A stretch of DNA of 64,000 bases from Litoribrevibacter albus (GTDB lineage: Bacteria; Pseudomonadota; Gammaproteobacteria; Pseudomonadales; Litoribrevibacteraceae), in assembly GCF_030159995.1 (NCBI RefSeq), contig NZ_BSNM01000027.1, forward strand, positions 124,001 to 188,000. The letters run 5' to 3'. The notes beneath the pieces were generated by a model. That model searched no databases. It was not told the DNA's origin and saw nothing but the letters and a program-made list of their open reading frames with translations. This document shows positions 45,676-55,677 of this stretch, piece by piece. The position numbers and the translations under genes were made by a program. Within the stretch, counting starts at the first letter, position 1. The number at the start of each line of letters is the position of its first letter.

Positions 45676-45774
45676 ATGGGTTGCTGCGGAAGCTGTGGTG
45701 GTGAAGAACAAAAGCCAGCACAAGATCAAACAGAAGATAAAGCCAAAGACGCAGAGAAAGCATCGAAGAGCTGA
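45676..45774 (+). CDS. 32-residue Cys-rich small protein
   Basis: The open frame reads MGCCGSCGGEEQ and continues with a highly charged Lys/Asp/Glu tail. Three cysteines in CC-GS-C form a likely metal or redox site. AGAGGA lies 7 bases before the ATG and a hairpin terminator follows 42 bases after the stop. Both argue that this is a real short gene rather than chance. Similar MGCC-type mini proteins occur in marine gammaproteobacteria, to my recollection. Confidence 0.6.
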   Translation: MGCCGSCGGEEQKPAQDQTEDKAKDAEKASKS

Positions 45775-45815
45775 TTCTGATATTGGTTTCTCTTAAAAGG
45801 TTTAGTTAGTGGTTT

Positions 45816-45849
45816 GAGCAGGGTGAGGGGTATCTCGTCCTGCTTTTTT
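45816..45849 (+). terminator. terminator after the Cys-rich small gene
   Basis: Arms AGCAGG (45817-45822) and CCTGCT (45839-45844), with inner GAG/CTC pairing and a T-run at 45844-45849. Confidence 0.75.
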
Positions 45850-46020
45850 GTATGCAATTTCTGCTCATATCCCCTCTATTGAAAACCATCATCCCACTGT
45901 ATCAATATCGAAAACCTGTGTTTCTGATGAGGGCTAAAAGAACCTCATTACTCGGGCGAAAACCAGCTACGATCAATACATCAGATCTAACATAAGCAAT
46001 AACAGACAGAGGACAAGACC

Positions 46021-46380
46021 ATGAGCCTTTCTGACATCATTGCTAGCGGTTGGGATGCCGTAGGCCGAGGAGATTTTGATACTTTAATTGAAGACTATGT
46101 GGATGACATGGCTTTTATCATGCCGGGACAAACCAACGTAGTCCAAGGGAAAGCCACCTTTCGCAATGTACTGAATGGCATTGGAGAGGCACTTCCACCG
46201 GGGTTTGAAATCACAGGGCTTCGACAAATTGAGGGCGGAAATGAAGTGGTTTCTATTGTCGAATGGAAATCCGAAAAAGTACCCGCATCCCAGTTAGCAG
46301 TGCTCTTCAAATTTACAGGCGACAAAATCCATGAAGAACGCTGGTTTGTAGATACGGAGCAATGGAAAGGCGCGTTTTAA
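46021..46380 (+). CDS. SnoaL-like / NTF2-fold protein
   Basis: A 119-residue polyketide-cyclase-like protein. The opening VGRGDFDTLIEDYVDDMAFIMPG and the closing DKIHEERWFVDTEQW are standard for the SnoaL-like NTF2 family. Members act as isomerases, dehydratases or ligand binders. AGAGGA precedes the ATG. Its last four bases overlap the tail of the RND permease gene. Confidence 0.88.
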   Translation: MSLSDIIASGWDAVGRGDFDTLIEDYVDDMAFIMPGQTNVVQGKATFRNVLNGIGEALPPGFEITGLRQIEGGNEVVSIVEWKSEKVPASQLAVLFKFTGDKIHEERWFVDTEQWKGAF

Positions 46381-49300
46381 CGCGCTCCTTTTTCTCCAAT
46401 CCACCCTTGATCATCCATGATGCAATACAAGCAAGGGATGACAAACAGCACCAACAAGGTGGTCGCAAAGACACCACCTACAATAGAAAGAACCAACGGA
46501 ATCAAGATCTGCGCTTGTAAACTGGTTTCAAACATCAGCGGCAATAAGCCCGCCATAGTCGTTATTGAGGTCAGGAAAACCGCACGGAAACGCTCTTTAC
46601 TGGCCATCACCGCAGCCTGATGAACACCGTATCCTTCTTCCACATGCCATTTCACGTACTGCACCAATAATATGGAGTCGTTGACCACGATCCCTGCTAA
46701 GGAAATAAAGCCCACCATACTCGGCATGGTCAGTTCATAGCCCATCAGCAAGTGGCTCCAAAACACCCCAATCAAGGCCAATGGAATTGCCAGCATCACC
46801 ATTACGGGCTCGATGTAACTTTTAAACTGGAAGCTGAGAATGATGTACACAGCGAATAGACCAACGATGAATGCTCTCACCATAGATTTGGCCGTTTCAG
46901 CACTGTTAGCAGATTGCCCCTCCAGTGCCACAGTCAAACCAGGGAAATCGGCTTCTAGCTTGTCAAAATACTCTGACTGAGCTTCCGCCAAAATTGCAGC
47001 CGCGTTGGTAATATGGGTATCCACATCGCCAAACACAGTAATGGTTCTTAACCCTTCATAACGATTCACTCGGGCATAATTTCGCTCGTAAGTAATCTCG
47101 GCCACGGTGGCTAACGGAATCTGGCTACCATCCGCTAACACGATGGGGAAGTTATCGAAGCGAGTTAACAAGCTGCGATCAATTTTGGAAAGACGTACAT
47201 CCACTTCGAGCGTTTCATAACCCACCTGCACTTCATCAGCGGTTGATCCTTGGAACGCAGAGCGAAGCTGGGAAGCAATGGTGAAGCTGTCAACACCATA
47301 ACTGTTTGCTCCCGGTCGAATTCGGACATTGATTTCTTCTTTCCCTGGACGAAGATCATCCATCAAATCATTGACCCCATCGAAATGGCTGAGGTAGTTC
47401 TGAAGCTGCCAGGACGCCTTGGACAGCACATCCAAATCTTCATGTTTCAATCGCACTTCAATGGCACGCCCGGCCGGACCAATGGTAGGCTGTTTGAACT
47501 GCAATGCAATCACACCAGGCACTTCACCAACGCCCTCACGCCATAGCGAGGTAAATTCGTTCACATTGGAGGTTCTCTCTTCCGCCGATAACAGATCCAG
47601 CTTAACAGTGGCAATGTGAGAACCTTGCTCAAAGGCATCAGGGTTGTAGTTATATTGAACGGTTATGTGCTCAACCAACGGTTGCTGATCAGGCTGTTCG
47701 GGGGTCAATTCCCGATTCATTTTTTCTGCCTGATTTACAATTCGGGCAACCACCGCTTCCGTCTCTTTTAGCGGCGTCCCTTGTGGCAATAACACGCGCG
47801 CTTCGACCAAATCCCCATCCAAGTCCGGGAAGGGAGAAAAACGCAGCAGGCCGCCGGCCGGTAAAGCAAAAGTGATGAATAGCAACGCAATCACACCACC
47901 CACAAAGGCATAACGCCATGTCACCAGAAATTCTACAGAGTTCACCAAGGTGGTTGTTCGGAATTGCTCAAAACGATCATTGAACTTATCTTTGAAGGCA
48001 GATAGCCCTTTCAGGCTGCCCTTGTCATCTTCATCCGGGTGTTCTTTCAGGGAATGCAATAAGTGACCTGGCAGCACGAAGAATGCTTCAATCAAGCTCA
48101 CCGCCAACGTCACCAACAACACAATGGGAATAAACTTTAACACCTTACCGATTTCACCTTCGATAAAGGCCAATCCGATAAAGACACTCACCGTAGTCAA
48201 GAACGAGGAGACAACACCCACAGCCACTTTATTTAAGCCTTCCATCGTGCCATCAATGACGGACTTATCCAGACCGTCTTCGTACTCTATGTCAGTATCA
48301 TCCGGCGCACTTCGACGTCGATGTACATAGGCCGCAATACTTTCGGCAATCACAATGGCATCGTCCATCAAGATACCAATGGCCATTAACAACGCGACCA
48401 TGGTGATCATGTTGATGCTGATGCCGAACAAAGACATCACATACAGGGTGCCAAGGAAGGACACCGGCAGCCCCATCGCCACCCAAAAGGCAAAACGAAC
48501 ACGGAAAAACAACGCCAACGTGATCGCAACGAGAATGAACCCCTGCCAACCGTTTTCCACCAGCATGTTTAAACGATCCGTCACAATCGAGGTGCGATCC
48601 TGAGTTAAGGTCAAACTCACGCCGGCAGGCTTATGCTCTTCCTCCGCTGCCAAAAAGGCTTTGATTTCATCCAGCACCACCAGGGCATCGTCGGCCTTTG
48701 ATTTACTGATCTGGAGAATGGTCGCCGGTTTACCATCAAAGTAGATCTTTTCTTCATCCAACTCGAATTGATCTTTAACGGTCGCGATATCACCGAGACG
48801 AATTTCAGCCCCTTGTTGATTCGATGCCACCACCAACAGCATCAACTCTTGAGCCGTAGTGCGCTGTTCGTCATAACGCAACAGCAAGGTCTTATCGGTG
48901 GTTTCTAACTGCCCTAGTGGCATCTTGATGTTCTGACGTTCAATCTTTGCCGCGATGTCCGCCAGACTCAGGTTGTACTGGCGCATCAAGGGAACGGACA
49001 ACTCCACACGCAACTGACGCTCAGAGAAACCCTGCATCTTGACCTGAGCCACACCATCCAAGCGCTGAATCCGACGCTTTAAGTTTTCGGCATAGCTCTT
49101 CAAATGTGTTTGGAAGGTATCCGCCGTAACCGCGATACTCACAACCTGATCAAAACGATTCTGCTGACTGACCACTGGGCGTTCAGTTTCATCAGGAAAG
49201 TCATCAATGGCATCCACTTCGGTTTTGATGTCATTAATGAAACGGTTTTCATCGCCTTTGTCGTCCATCTCGACGATCAGACGACCATACCCTTCCAAGG

Positions 49301-49544
49301 CTTCACACTGCTTTTCTTTTAGGAAGGCAATACCTTCCACCGCATCCTCAAGGCGTTGGCATATGGACTCTTCCACATCCACGGGTGACGCCCCCGGCCA
49401 AATCACTTTGGTTTCCACCTTTACAGGGCGACTATCAGGAAAGGTCTCACGTTTAATGTTCGGCGCGGCCATTAAGCCCAAAGCCATCAACATCAGCATG
49501 ATCAAATTGGCCGCCGTTGGGTGGGCCGCTAAATATCGCAACAT
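46377..49544 (-). CDS. RND efflux permease
   Basis: A 1055-residue inner-membrane proton-driven pump of the RND superfamily. It shows the N-terminal helix (MLRYLAAHPTAANLIMLM), paired acidic residues in the fourth helix (AIGILMDDAIVIAES) and the second-half signature GFISLAGIVVNDSILLVQYV. It starts 3 bases after the adaptor gene with AGGAGGGG. The pair is of the HAE-1 class by motif but diverged from AcrB. No outer-membrane channel gene is in the operon, so it must borrow one, such as a TolC homologue. Substrates cannot be predicted from sequence. Confidence 0.92.
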   Translation of the reverse strand: MLRYLAAHPTAANLIMLMLMALGLMAAPNIKRETFPDSRPVKVETKVIWPGASPVDVEESICQRLEDAVEGIAFLKEKQCEALEGYGRLIVEMDDKGDENRFINDIKTEVDAIDDFPDETERPVVSQQNRFDQVVSIAVTADTFQTHLKSYAENLKRRIQRLDGVAQVKMQGFSERQLRVELSVPLMRQYNLSLADIAAKIERQNIKMPLGQLETTDKTLLLRYDEQRTTAQELMLLVVASNQQGAEIRLGDIATVKDQFELDEEKIYFDGKPATILQISKSKADDALVVLDEIKAFLAAEEEHKPAGVSLTLTQDRTSIVTDRLNMLVENGWQGFILVAITLALFFRVRFAFWVAMGLPVSFLGTLYVMSLFGISINMITMVALLMAIGILMDDAIVIAESIAAYVHRRRSAPDDTDIEYEDGLDKSVIDGTMEGLNKVAVGVVSSFLTTVSVFIGLAFIEGEIGKVLKFIPIVLLVTLAVSLIEAFFVLPGHLLHSLKEHPDEDDKGSLKGLSAFKDKFNDRFEQFRTTTLVNSVEFLVTWRYAFVGGVIALLFITFALPAGGLLRFSPFPDLDGDLVEARVLLPQGTPLKETEAVVARIVNQAEKMNRELTPEQPDQQPLVEHITVQYNYNPDAFEQGSHIATVKLDLLSAEERTSNVNEFTSLWREGVGEVPGVIALQFKQPTIGPAGRAIEVRLKHEDLDVLSKASWQLQNYLSHFDGVNDLMDDLRPGKEEINVRIRPGANSYGVDSFTIASQLRSAFQGSTADEVQVGYETLEVDVRLSKIDRSLLTRFDNFPIVLADGSQIPLATVAEITYERNYARVNRYEGLRTITVFGDVDTHITNAAAILAEAQSEYFDKLEADFPGLTVALEGQSANSAETAKSMVRAFIVGLFAVYIILSFQFKSYIEPVMVMLAIPLALIGVFWSHLLMGYELTMPSMVGFISLAGIVVNDSILLVQYVKWHVEEGYGVHQAAVMASKERFRAVFLTSITTMAGLLPLMFETSLQAQILIPLVLSIVGGVFATTLLVLFVIPCLYCIMDDQGWIGEKGAR

Positions 49545-49547
49545 GGC

Positions 49548-50945
49548 TTACCCCTCCTGAACAACAGGAGTGGATGTAGATGCTGGATCTGCAGGGGTTT
49601 TCGGCTCTACTGGAGTTTTCAGTTCTGTAGGAATTTTCAGTAACGTCCCCTCAATCACAGGAATAAGATCCGTTACGATCACCTCATCCCCTTTTTTCAA
49701 ACCGCTATCGGGAGACAGACTATCAATCGCCACCCAACCCGAGTTGCTGAATAACTCGCGCACAGGGTGAATCCGTAATCGTTTATCCTGATCTCTCACA
49801 TAAATCCGACCATCGTGTACCGCTTTAGCAGGCACCGCCAGGAAGGGTTGCTCATTCCCGGTGACACGAACTTCCACAAACATGCCAGCTACCAGCGGCG
49901 GGCGTTTACGAATTTCCATGTGTTGAAGATCTTGCTGAACCTCCACAATCAAACCTACCGTGCCACGAGACTGATCGACTTCGCCACTGATTCGAGTCAG
50001 CTGCCCCAACCAGATAATTTCTTCACCAGCAGTGTGCATCACCACCTCAGCCTGCGGGAACAAATGACTGGGATTGGCCGTTTGCAACGACACTTTGATC
50101 TCATCAGGGACGGTTCGCATGGCCCGGCGCATATCATGAACACCCACCTGAGCTTCCACTTCCATCTCGCTCCAGTCGTGCGCGACCACCATGATTTGTT
50201 TTGGCGAAATCAGTTCATCCTCATTGATGTTCTCTTCAACCACCAACCCTGTAAAGGGCATCTTAACCACGGTTTTTTCAAGTAAACGCTCGGCATCAGA
50301 GACGCGAGCTTGCTGCACTTTATGACTGGCGTCTAACACCAGTTTTCTCGAAGGAATGAGCTTCAGTTGGTTTTCAAGATCCTGAACTTTCTGACGTTGA
50401 ACCAGCAGATTACGGCGTTCCTGATCATAGCTGGATTGCGATGTCAGCTTCTTCGTCAGCAGGCTTTTCTTACGCTTTACTTCCTGCTCAACAATGGTCA
50501 GCTGATTACGTTCGATATCTAATGACAGTTTGAGGTTATTCTCTTCGATCACCAGGCGCTCAAGCTCTGACGTCACCGAATCAAAATCCGCCTTCGCCTG
50601 AGCCAATTGCAGCTCATAATGCAACGGATCAATGGTCAGCAGCACGGTATCTTTATCAATGAATTTACCACGCTCTAATGACGGGTTTTTGTAAGTTACC
50701 CGACCTTCCACTTCCGAAATGGCCTGCCACATTTTCTGCGGCTTTACATGACCAAAGGCAATAATCTGCGCGCCCATCACCCGCTCAGACAAAGGAATCG
50801 TCTCAACCAGCGTCGCTTTTTCAGAGACATCGATAACCGGCAGCGGCTTTTTGTTTTTCACCACCGTCACCAGCACCAGAAAACCCACTGCAACTACGAT
50901 GAAGAAAGACCACTTGCGTTTGAGAAGATTCGGAAGAGCTGCCAT
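49548..50945 (-). CDS. RND membrane-fusion (adaptor) protein
   Basis: A 465-residue periplasmic adaptor anchored by an N-terminal helix (12-29). It shows the lipoyl-like half motif GRVTYKNPSLERGKFIDKDTVLLTID, a long coiled-coil hairpin (about 105-205) that would contact an outer-membrane channel, and the second lipoyl half near 220. The C-terminus ends in a proline/threonine-rich tail (PKTPADPASTS), unusual for the family. It is first in the efflux operon and probably assembles as a hexamer with the permease. Confidence 0.92.
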   Translation of the reverse strand: MAALPNLLKRKWSFFIVVAVGFLVLVTVVKNKKPLPVIDVSEKATLVETIPLSERVMGAQIIAFGHVKPQKMWQAISEVEGRVTYKNPSLERGKFIDKDTVLLTIDPLHYELQLAQAKADFDSVTSELERLVIEENNLKLSLDIERNQLTIVEQEVKRKKSLLTKKLTSQSSYDQERRNLLVQRQKVQDLENQLKLIPSRKLVLDASHKVQQARVSDAERLLEKTVVKMPFTGLVVEENINEDELISPKQIMVVAHDWSEMEVEAQVGVHDMRRAMRTVPDEIKVSLQTANPSHLFPQAEVVMHTAGEEIIWLGQLTRISGEVDQSRGTVGLIVEVQQDLQHMEIRKRPPLVAGMFVEVRVTGNEQPFLAVPAKAVHDGRIYVRDQDKRLRIHPVRELFSNSGWVAIDSLSPDSGLKKGDEVIVTDLIPVIEGTLLKIPTELKTPVEPKTPADPASTSTPVVQEG

Positions 50946-51347
50946 ATCAAGCCTATCAATACGTTATTATTATCGTGCTGCCAGACAACAGCGGACGGGG
51001 AAACGTTACTACATTAGACTCAGTCTAGCTCGTCGTTAAGCAATATAATTTATCGTATTTAATCAGGTGATTAATTTCTGCAATGAGAAGTAAGAAGAGA
51101 GAGTAAAATAAGGTTATTAGTATTGAAATCCATCTAAGCACACAGAGGCTATAAAGCTAATGAGCATAGGCGGTTTTTCAGCATACTTACTCGTGAGGAC
51201 TGTCTTAATTGGTTCATGTTCAATCGAGGCTCCAGAACTAAGCCCAGCTATCCAGTGGTCTTAATTGACCTCCTTTATCTTTCTCATCAGCAGTTAAACG
51301 TTACAAGGGTCTGTCTTGTGTTCGGTTATATTCACTCACGACGAAAC
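50946..51347. other. non-coding spacer upstream of the RND operon
   Basis: About 400 bases without a convincing gene. The right part shows nothing recognisable. Near the adaptor start lies the palindromic operator described separately, with TTAACG and TAATGT (17 bases apart on the minus strand) as a possible promoter overlapping it. Confidence 0.5.
51015..51027 (-). promoter_or_regulatory. palindromic operator in the RND promoter
   Basis: TAGACT and AGTCTA surround one central base, a perfect dyad typical of TetR-type operators. It lies about 70 bases before the adaptor start and within the likely promoter. No TetR gene is encoded in this window. Confidence 0.5.
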
Positions 51348-51893
51348 TTAACTCTGGTTATAGGTGAAATTTGAGATTAGTCTTTTAAAAGTGATTAGAT
51401 CAATATTTAAATTTACTAAACCAATTTCATAGATTTTACATCCATCTGCACCGATATATACGTAACCGATTAACTCCCTTTCGGACACAACTTCGTAAAG
51501 AAAAGATTTGTCACTTAACCACCTGTCATCGATCAGGTTAACTATAGAATTTGTTTTATTTTCCACATACTCCAGATACCGTTTTTTCCCTGAGAAAAGA
51601 TACCCTGATACGAAAGCCTCGTTCATACAATATGTAGTACTTGATAGTATCAATGGTTGCATGCGACTTTCAGCAAAGTATATATACTGTGTTCGACCAG
51701 AATTATACTTTCTTTCATCGCCAAAATACTTGAACGATAACCGATCAAAAGACACATTATCTTTTATGAGATACTGATGATTGTATATTTCATCTAAGTG
51801 TTCAGAGACTAAAGGTGCTACAGACTTTATTTTGCTACCTGAACAAGAAATTAAAAGAAAAGAGATTAAAACAACAGCAATTAACCTGATCAT
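51348..51893 (-). CDS. hypothetical lipoprotein
   Basis: A 181-residue lipoprotein with lipobox LLISC and the cysteine at residue 17. The remainder has three further cysteines but no recognised domain. The gene is AT-rich relative to its neighbours. It stands alone, and the terminator of the next gene lies just upstream. Confidence 0.7.
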   Translation of the reverse strand: MIRLIAVVLISFLLISCSGSKIKSVAPLVSEHLDEIYNHQYLIKDNVSFDRLSFKYFGDERKYNSGRTQYIYFAESRMQPLILSSTTYCMNEAFVSGYLFSGKKRYLEYVENKTNSIVNLIDDRWLSDKSFLYEVVSERELIGYVYIGADGCKIYEIGLVNLNIDLITFKRLISNFTYNQS

Positions 51894-51954
51894 TTATTAT
51901 TCCAAATATATCTAGATAAAAATAAAATCTACCACACCCACCAACAAAAAATCA

Positions 51955-51980
51955 TAAAAAATCCCAGCCGAAGCTAGGAT
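51955..51980 (-). terminator. terminator of the EamA transporter gene
   Basis: Arms ATCCCAGC (51961-51968) and GCTAGGAT (51973-51980) with one mismatch and a CGAA loop. Read on the minus strand, the stem runs into TTTTTT. Confidence 0.7.
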
Positions 51981-52003
51981 CAAAAATACATAAACGATAA
52001 ATT

Positions 52004-52876
52004 CTAAGACGTCGCCAATCGCCCAAACTGCTTTCTCTTACGTTCGAGATACGCTATCCCTAACAGCGGTAAGATGATCAAGCTACTGCCCACGATCAGC
52101 CAGGCATCCGGCACTTCATCAAAGACTAAAATCCCCAACAGGATTGCCCAGATCATTCCCGTATATTCAGCACTGGTCACCTGCTGAGGGGACACCCACT
52201 TGTAGCTCATGAAGACGGTAGCGTTGTACATCGAAATAAACACCGCCGAGCCTAAAGCGTAGTACAAAGTATCTGTATCAAACGCCGCGTCTTCCCAGAT
52301 CGCTAATGTCATTGCGATCGGCACCATCATGATTTGGCTGACTAACATCGAGTGAACCGTCGATTGCCCTTTCGGTAACTTGCGAACCAAGGTAGCACTG
52401 ATCGCCAACGAGCAAGCCACACCGATGGCACTGATCGCCGACCAGGATATTTCCAACGGACGGAGGATCACCAAAATGCCAATAAATCCACTAACCACTG
52501 CAAAAAGGCTCGACTTGGATAAGGTCTCGCGAAAGAAAAGCACTGAAAACACCACCACTAATAATGGTGCCGCATAGAAGATGGCGTTGGCGGTCGCCAG
52601 TGGTAAGGTACTCAGCGCCACCACCATACAACAAATGCCCGCATAACTAACGTGCGCTCGAATGAACTGGAGCCGGCCACCTTCCCACAAACGGTCAAAG
52701 TCCACCTTCTTAATGAACGGCAGTAACAGCATCAGCATGATCACCAGACGAACCGCAACGAACTGAAATACGGCTACATTTTCGCCCTGCATTTTTACAA
52801 TCAGATCCGACACCATGGCCATGCCATTGCCTAAGATCAGCAAAAAGATCGCACTGTTAACGGTTTTCCCAGACAT
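52004..52876 (-). CDS. EamA/DMT-superfamily transporter
   Basis: A 290-residue protein with ten predicted helices arranged as two EamA repeats, with VAVRLVIMLMLLLPF and the second-repeat VTSAEYTGMIWAILLGILVFDEVPD. Members export metabolites such as amino acids or nucleosides. The AGGAG site is clear. It is divergent from a LysR regulator 164 bases away, a positional candidate for its control. Confidence 0.92.
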   Translation of the reverse strand: MSGKTVNSAIFLLILGNGMAMVSDLIVKMQGENVAVFQFVAVRLVIMLMLLLPFIKKVDFDRLWEGGRLQFIRAHVSYAGICCMVVALSTLPLATANAIFYAAPLLVVVFSVLFFRETLSKSSLFAVVSGFIGILVILRPLEISWSAISAIGVACSLAISATLVRKLPKGQSTVHSMLVSQIMMVPIAMTLAIWEDAAFDTDTLYYALGSAVFISMYNATVFMSYKWVSPQQVTSAEYTGMIWAILLGILVFDEVPDAWLIVGSSLIILPLLGIAYLERKRKQFGRLATS

Positions 52877-53040
52877 ATCCCACTCCTAAATCTAAGTTCG
52901 GAGACACCATCAAATCCGAACAAAGAATGAACAACATAGAGATAGAATAGGACTCAAGCAGCATGATTAAAAATGATATATATTAGTTACCATTAGTTTT
53001 TTAGATACTAAAGACATATCCATTAAGCCCGGAATTACTG

Positions 53041-53979
53041 ATGAAGCTTCCTCCCCTAAACGCCCTGCCTGCCTTTGAAGCCGTGGCTCGGTTGAACAGC
53101 TTTACCAAAGCCGCCGACGAGCTGAATGTCAGCCAAAGTGCCATCAGCCATCAAATTCGGGCCTTGGAATCGTATTTAGGGGAAGACCTATTCACTCGGC
53201 AGGGACGCAAGCTGTCACTCACCGAAGAAGGTCAAAACTATTGGGAAGCGATTTCCAGTAGCCTGAGCCAGATTGAGCGAGCCAGTGAACAGCTTCAGGG
53301 GGTTGCCAGTTCAGAAATTCGTCTGGCGCTTTTCAGTTCATTTGCAGTACGCTGGTTGATTCCCAATTTACCCAGTTTGCAGCGTAACCATCCTGAAGTA
53401 GATCTTCAGTTAGAGATGAAAAACGACAACCCTGTGTTATCGGATCACACCGCAGACTGCTTTGTAACCATTCAGCCCGAGAGCAAAGGCTACAGCATGG
53501 ACTTGCTCTACATTGAGAAGCTCTTCCCTATTTGCAGCCGAAGTTACTGGAACCAGATGTGTGACACCCTGTATCAACAGGGGAAAATCGATACATTAAC
53601 ACCGGCGCATCTTCCAGCCGAGCTGCTGTTCCAGTTCCCGTTGCTATCGACAATTTCCATCTTCGATAAACCTAAACAGGATTGGCAGCGCTGGGCCTAT
53701 GCAGGACGATTATCGATACCGGATACCGTGCGTTATCAGCAGTTCAGTCACATGCTCTTGACACTCGAAGCGGCCCGCCATCACCAAGGAATCGCACTGA
53801 CAAATGATTATATGTACGACCCGGATCGGGACTCCGATCTCATCCGGCTACCCTGTCACGACTTCATCACCGACGATAAATTCTACTTTGCCTTCAAAAC
53901 CAGTCGCCGTAACGAGCCGAGCATCATGAAGGTTCGCCAGTGGATTCAGAAAACCGCCCGTTCCACGGGGTTAATCTAG
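53041..53979 (+). CDS. LysR-family regulator, GcvA-like
   Basis: A 312-residue regulator. The start MKLPPLNALPAFEAVARLNSFTKAADELNVSQSAISHQIRALE is that of the GcvA subgroup, followed by a binding-protein-like effector domain. It is divergent from the EamA transporter, the usual arrangement for LysR control of an adjacent gene. It is followed by a strong terminator. Confidence 0.93.
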   Translation: MKLPPLNALPAFEAVARLNSFTKAADELNVSQSAISHQIRALESYLGEDLFTRQGRKLSLTEEGQNYWEAISSSLSQIERASEQLQGVASSEIRLALFSSFAVRWLIPNLPSLQRNHPEVDLQLEMKNDNPVLSDHTADCFVTIQPESKGYSMDLLYIEKLFPICSRSYWNQMCDTLYQQGKIDTLTPAHLPAELLFQFPLLSTISIFDKPKQDWQRWAYAGRLSIPDTVRYQQFSHMLLTLEAARHHQGIALTNDYMYDPDRDSDLIRLPCHDFITDDKFYFAFKTSRRNEPSIMKVRQWIQKTARSTGLI

Positions 53980-54084
53980 GGAGCCTCTGAATAAGTCCGC
54001 TCTAGCGACTCAAATACGGGTAGCGAAACGCCCACCGAACATACCACAACGTCTTCAACCCCTTTATTTTCGTGGCTTAACATC

Positions 54085-54111
54085 CTATCACCCGTTGGGG
54101 TGATAGTTTTT
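54085..54111 (+). terminator. terminator downstream of the LysR gene
   Basis: Arms CTATCACCC (54085-54093) and GGGTGATAG (54098-54106) with a GTTG loop and five T residues. Confidence 0.88.
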
Positions 54112-54340
54112 GGTCAGGTTTTTATTGAATGAATATATAGCAAAAAATCATTACAAAAATTAGATTCCGTCCATTTTGGTGCAATGGTATAAAGTTCAAA
54201 AAATAAACAATTATGAATTTCGAACATCTCGCAGGACGCGATGCTCTTGCTAAGCACTAGCAAACTTATCCATAAGTTTCCGGTGTATCGCAAAGCCCTT
54301 TCAGCATAGAAGCTGTCGTTTGAAGGGGTATCAGGCAGAA

Positions 54341-55492
54341 ATGAAGTCGCCAAAAATCATAGCACTCAGTGTTGTTCTTCTCGGTAGTTTGCTACTGATG
54401 GGCTTCTCTGCGCTAAATTTTTCTGATTCCTCACCCAACGTGGTATTTGAAGAAAACGAAGTTACGTCTGGCTGCCAAACGAACTGTGATTCCGTGCCAT
54501 CCGGCCCGATCTCTCCTGCCCCTATCGTCAATAGCCAAGTTCCGGCGCCAAAGGCTAAAGCGACACCATTTGCCAACGCCGAAATGAAAGCTCAACTACA
54601 ACGCGTAGCCGATATGTACGAATACCAAAGCCAGTTCCCTTCGTATTCCTACCCAATCAGTGCGAGTAATCTTCAGCAGTTTATCCCTAATCGTCATATT
54701 CCAACGTCCTTACCATTAGGCGGTTTGGGTTTAGGTGATGACCTTAATCTCGTTTTAGGGTTAAACAAGTTTCAGTTTTTCTGGGGCGAAACCATTGAAG
54801 TCACTGCAACCGCCAATTTGGGAGAAGACACCAGTCTAACGCACGCTCAATTTCAGTTGGTGACTGCCGATGGCGAACCCGTTTTCACGAAAGGTTCAGC
54901 GGCAGATCAGGTCACATTCAGCCAAAACCAAGCGTCTGGCTCACTGATCTTATCGGAAGTAAACGCCCCAAATGAGCAAGATTTCTATGTGGTCGCCACT
55001 GTGCGTGCAGCCAACCACAGTGATCGTTTTGAGATTCGTACTCCACTGAAAATCAGTCATAAAATCGGAACGGTAGAAGACGTAGCCAATGCCTATGTGG
55101 AAGGCTCGCATCTGATCATCCCGGTAAACGTTACTCTGAAAGATGACGGCTACTATCTGCTTTCAGCAAATCTCTACAGCGACAGCAACGAGCCACTGAT
55201 GAATCTCAGCGCTAAAGGTAAATTCAGTGCTTACGACGACACCATTGAATTAAAAGCACATTACAGCGCACTGTCGGCCAAACACGATGAAGGCCCGTAT
55301 CAGTTAGGTGATTTCGAATTAAAAATGTTACCGGCAAAGCCAGGTGCAAAGAGTGGTTATGGAGAAGTACCCGACAAAGAGTACGACGTTCAGGGCTATC
55401 CATTTAAAGACTACGACCAAAGCCCCTATGTTGACCTAAACATAGAGGCAAAGGTGGAATTTTTAAGAACGTTATCCACATCCCAAGGTTAA
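54341..55492 (+). CDS. membrane-anchored periplasmic protein, DUF4785-like, cassette B
   Basis: A 383-residue protein, the same length as its paralogue at 2005-3156. One N-terminal helix (about 7-25) is followed by a proline-rich spacer and a periplasmic part. Shared blocks with the paralogue include QFPSYSYPI, EDVANAYVEGSHLIIPVNV and GPYQLGDFEL near the C-terminus. Two cysteines (SGCQTNC) follow the membrane helix. ATG 54341 is preferred over TTG 54320 because it aligns with the paralogue. It is 185 bases upstream of its hydrolase partner. Confidence 0.72.
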   Translation: MKSPKIIALSVVLLGSLLLMGFSALNFSDSSPNVVFEENEVTSGCQTNCDSVPSGPISPAPIVNSQVPAPKAKATPFANAEMKAQLQRVADMYEYQSQFPSYSYPISASNLQQFIPNRHIPTSLPLGGLGLGDDLNLVLGLNKFQFFWGETIEVTATANLGEDTSLTHAQFQLVTADGEPVFTKGSAADQVTFSQNQASGSLILSEVNAPNEQDFYVVATVRAANHSDRFEIRTPLKISHKIGTVEDVANAYVEGSHLIIPVNVTLKDDGYYLLSANLYSDSNEPLMNLSAKGKFSAYDDTIELKAHYSALSAKHDEGPYQLGDFELKMLPAKPGAKSGYGEVPDKEYDVQGYPFKDYDQSPYVDLNIEAKVEFLRTLSTSQG

Positions 55493-55677
55493 AGAACGGG
55501 ACGATAACGGACTTAACCCACGACTTCGGATCACAGTACACCACATGGTTGGTTTAGGGTGATCGAAGAAGGACGGTAGGAACTGAATCAAGGTTCCTTT
55601 CATGGAGGAAACACATCGCTCACATCGACATGTAAGTGTCGACGAAAACGACAACACAATAAAAATAAGAGAGAGTT

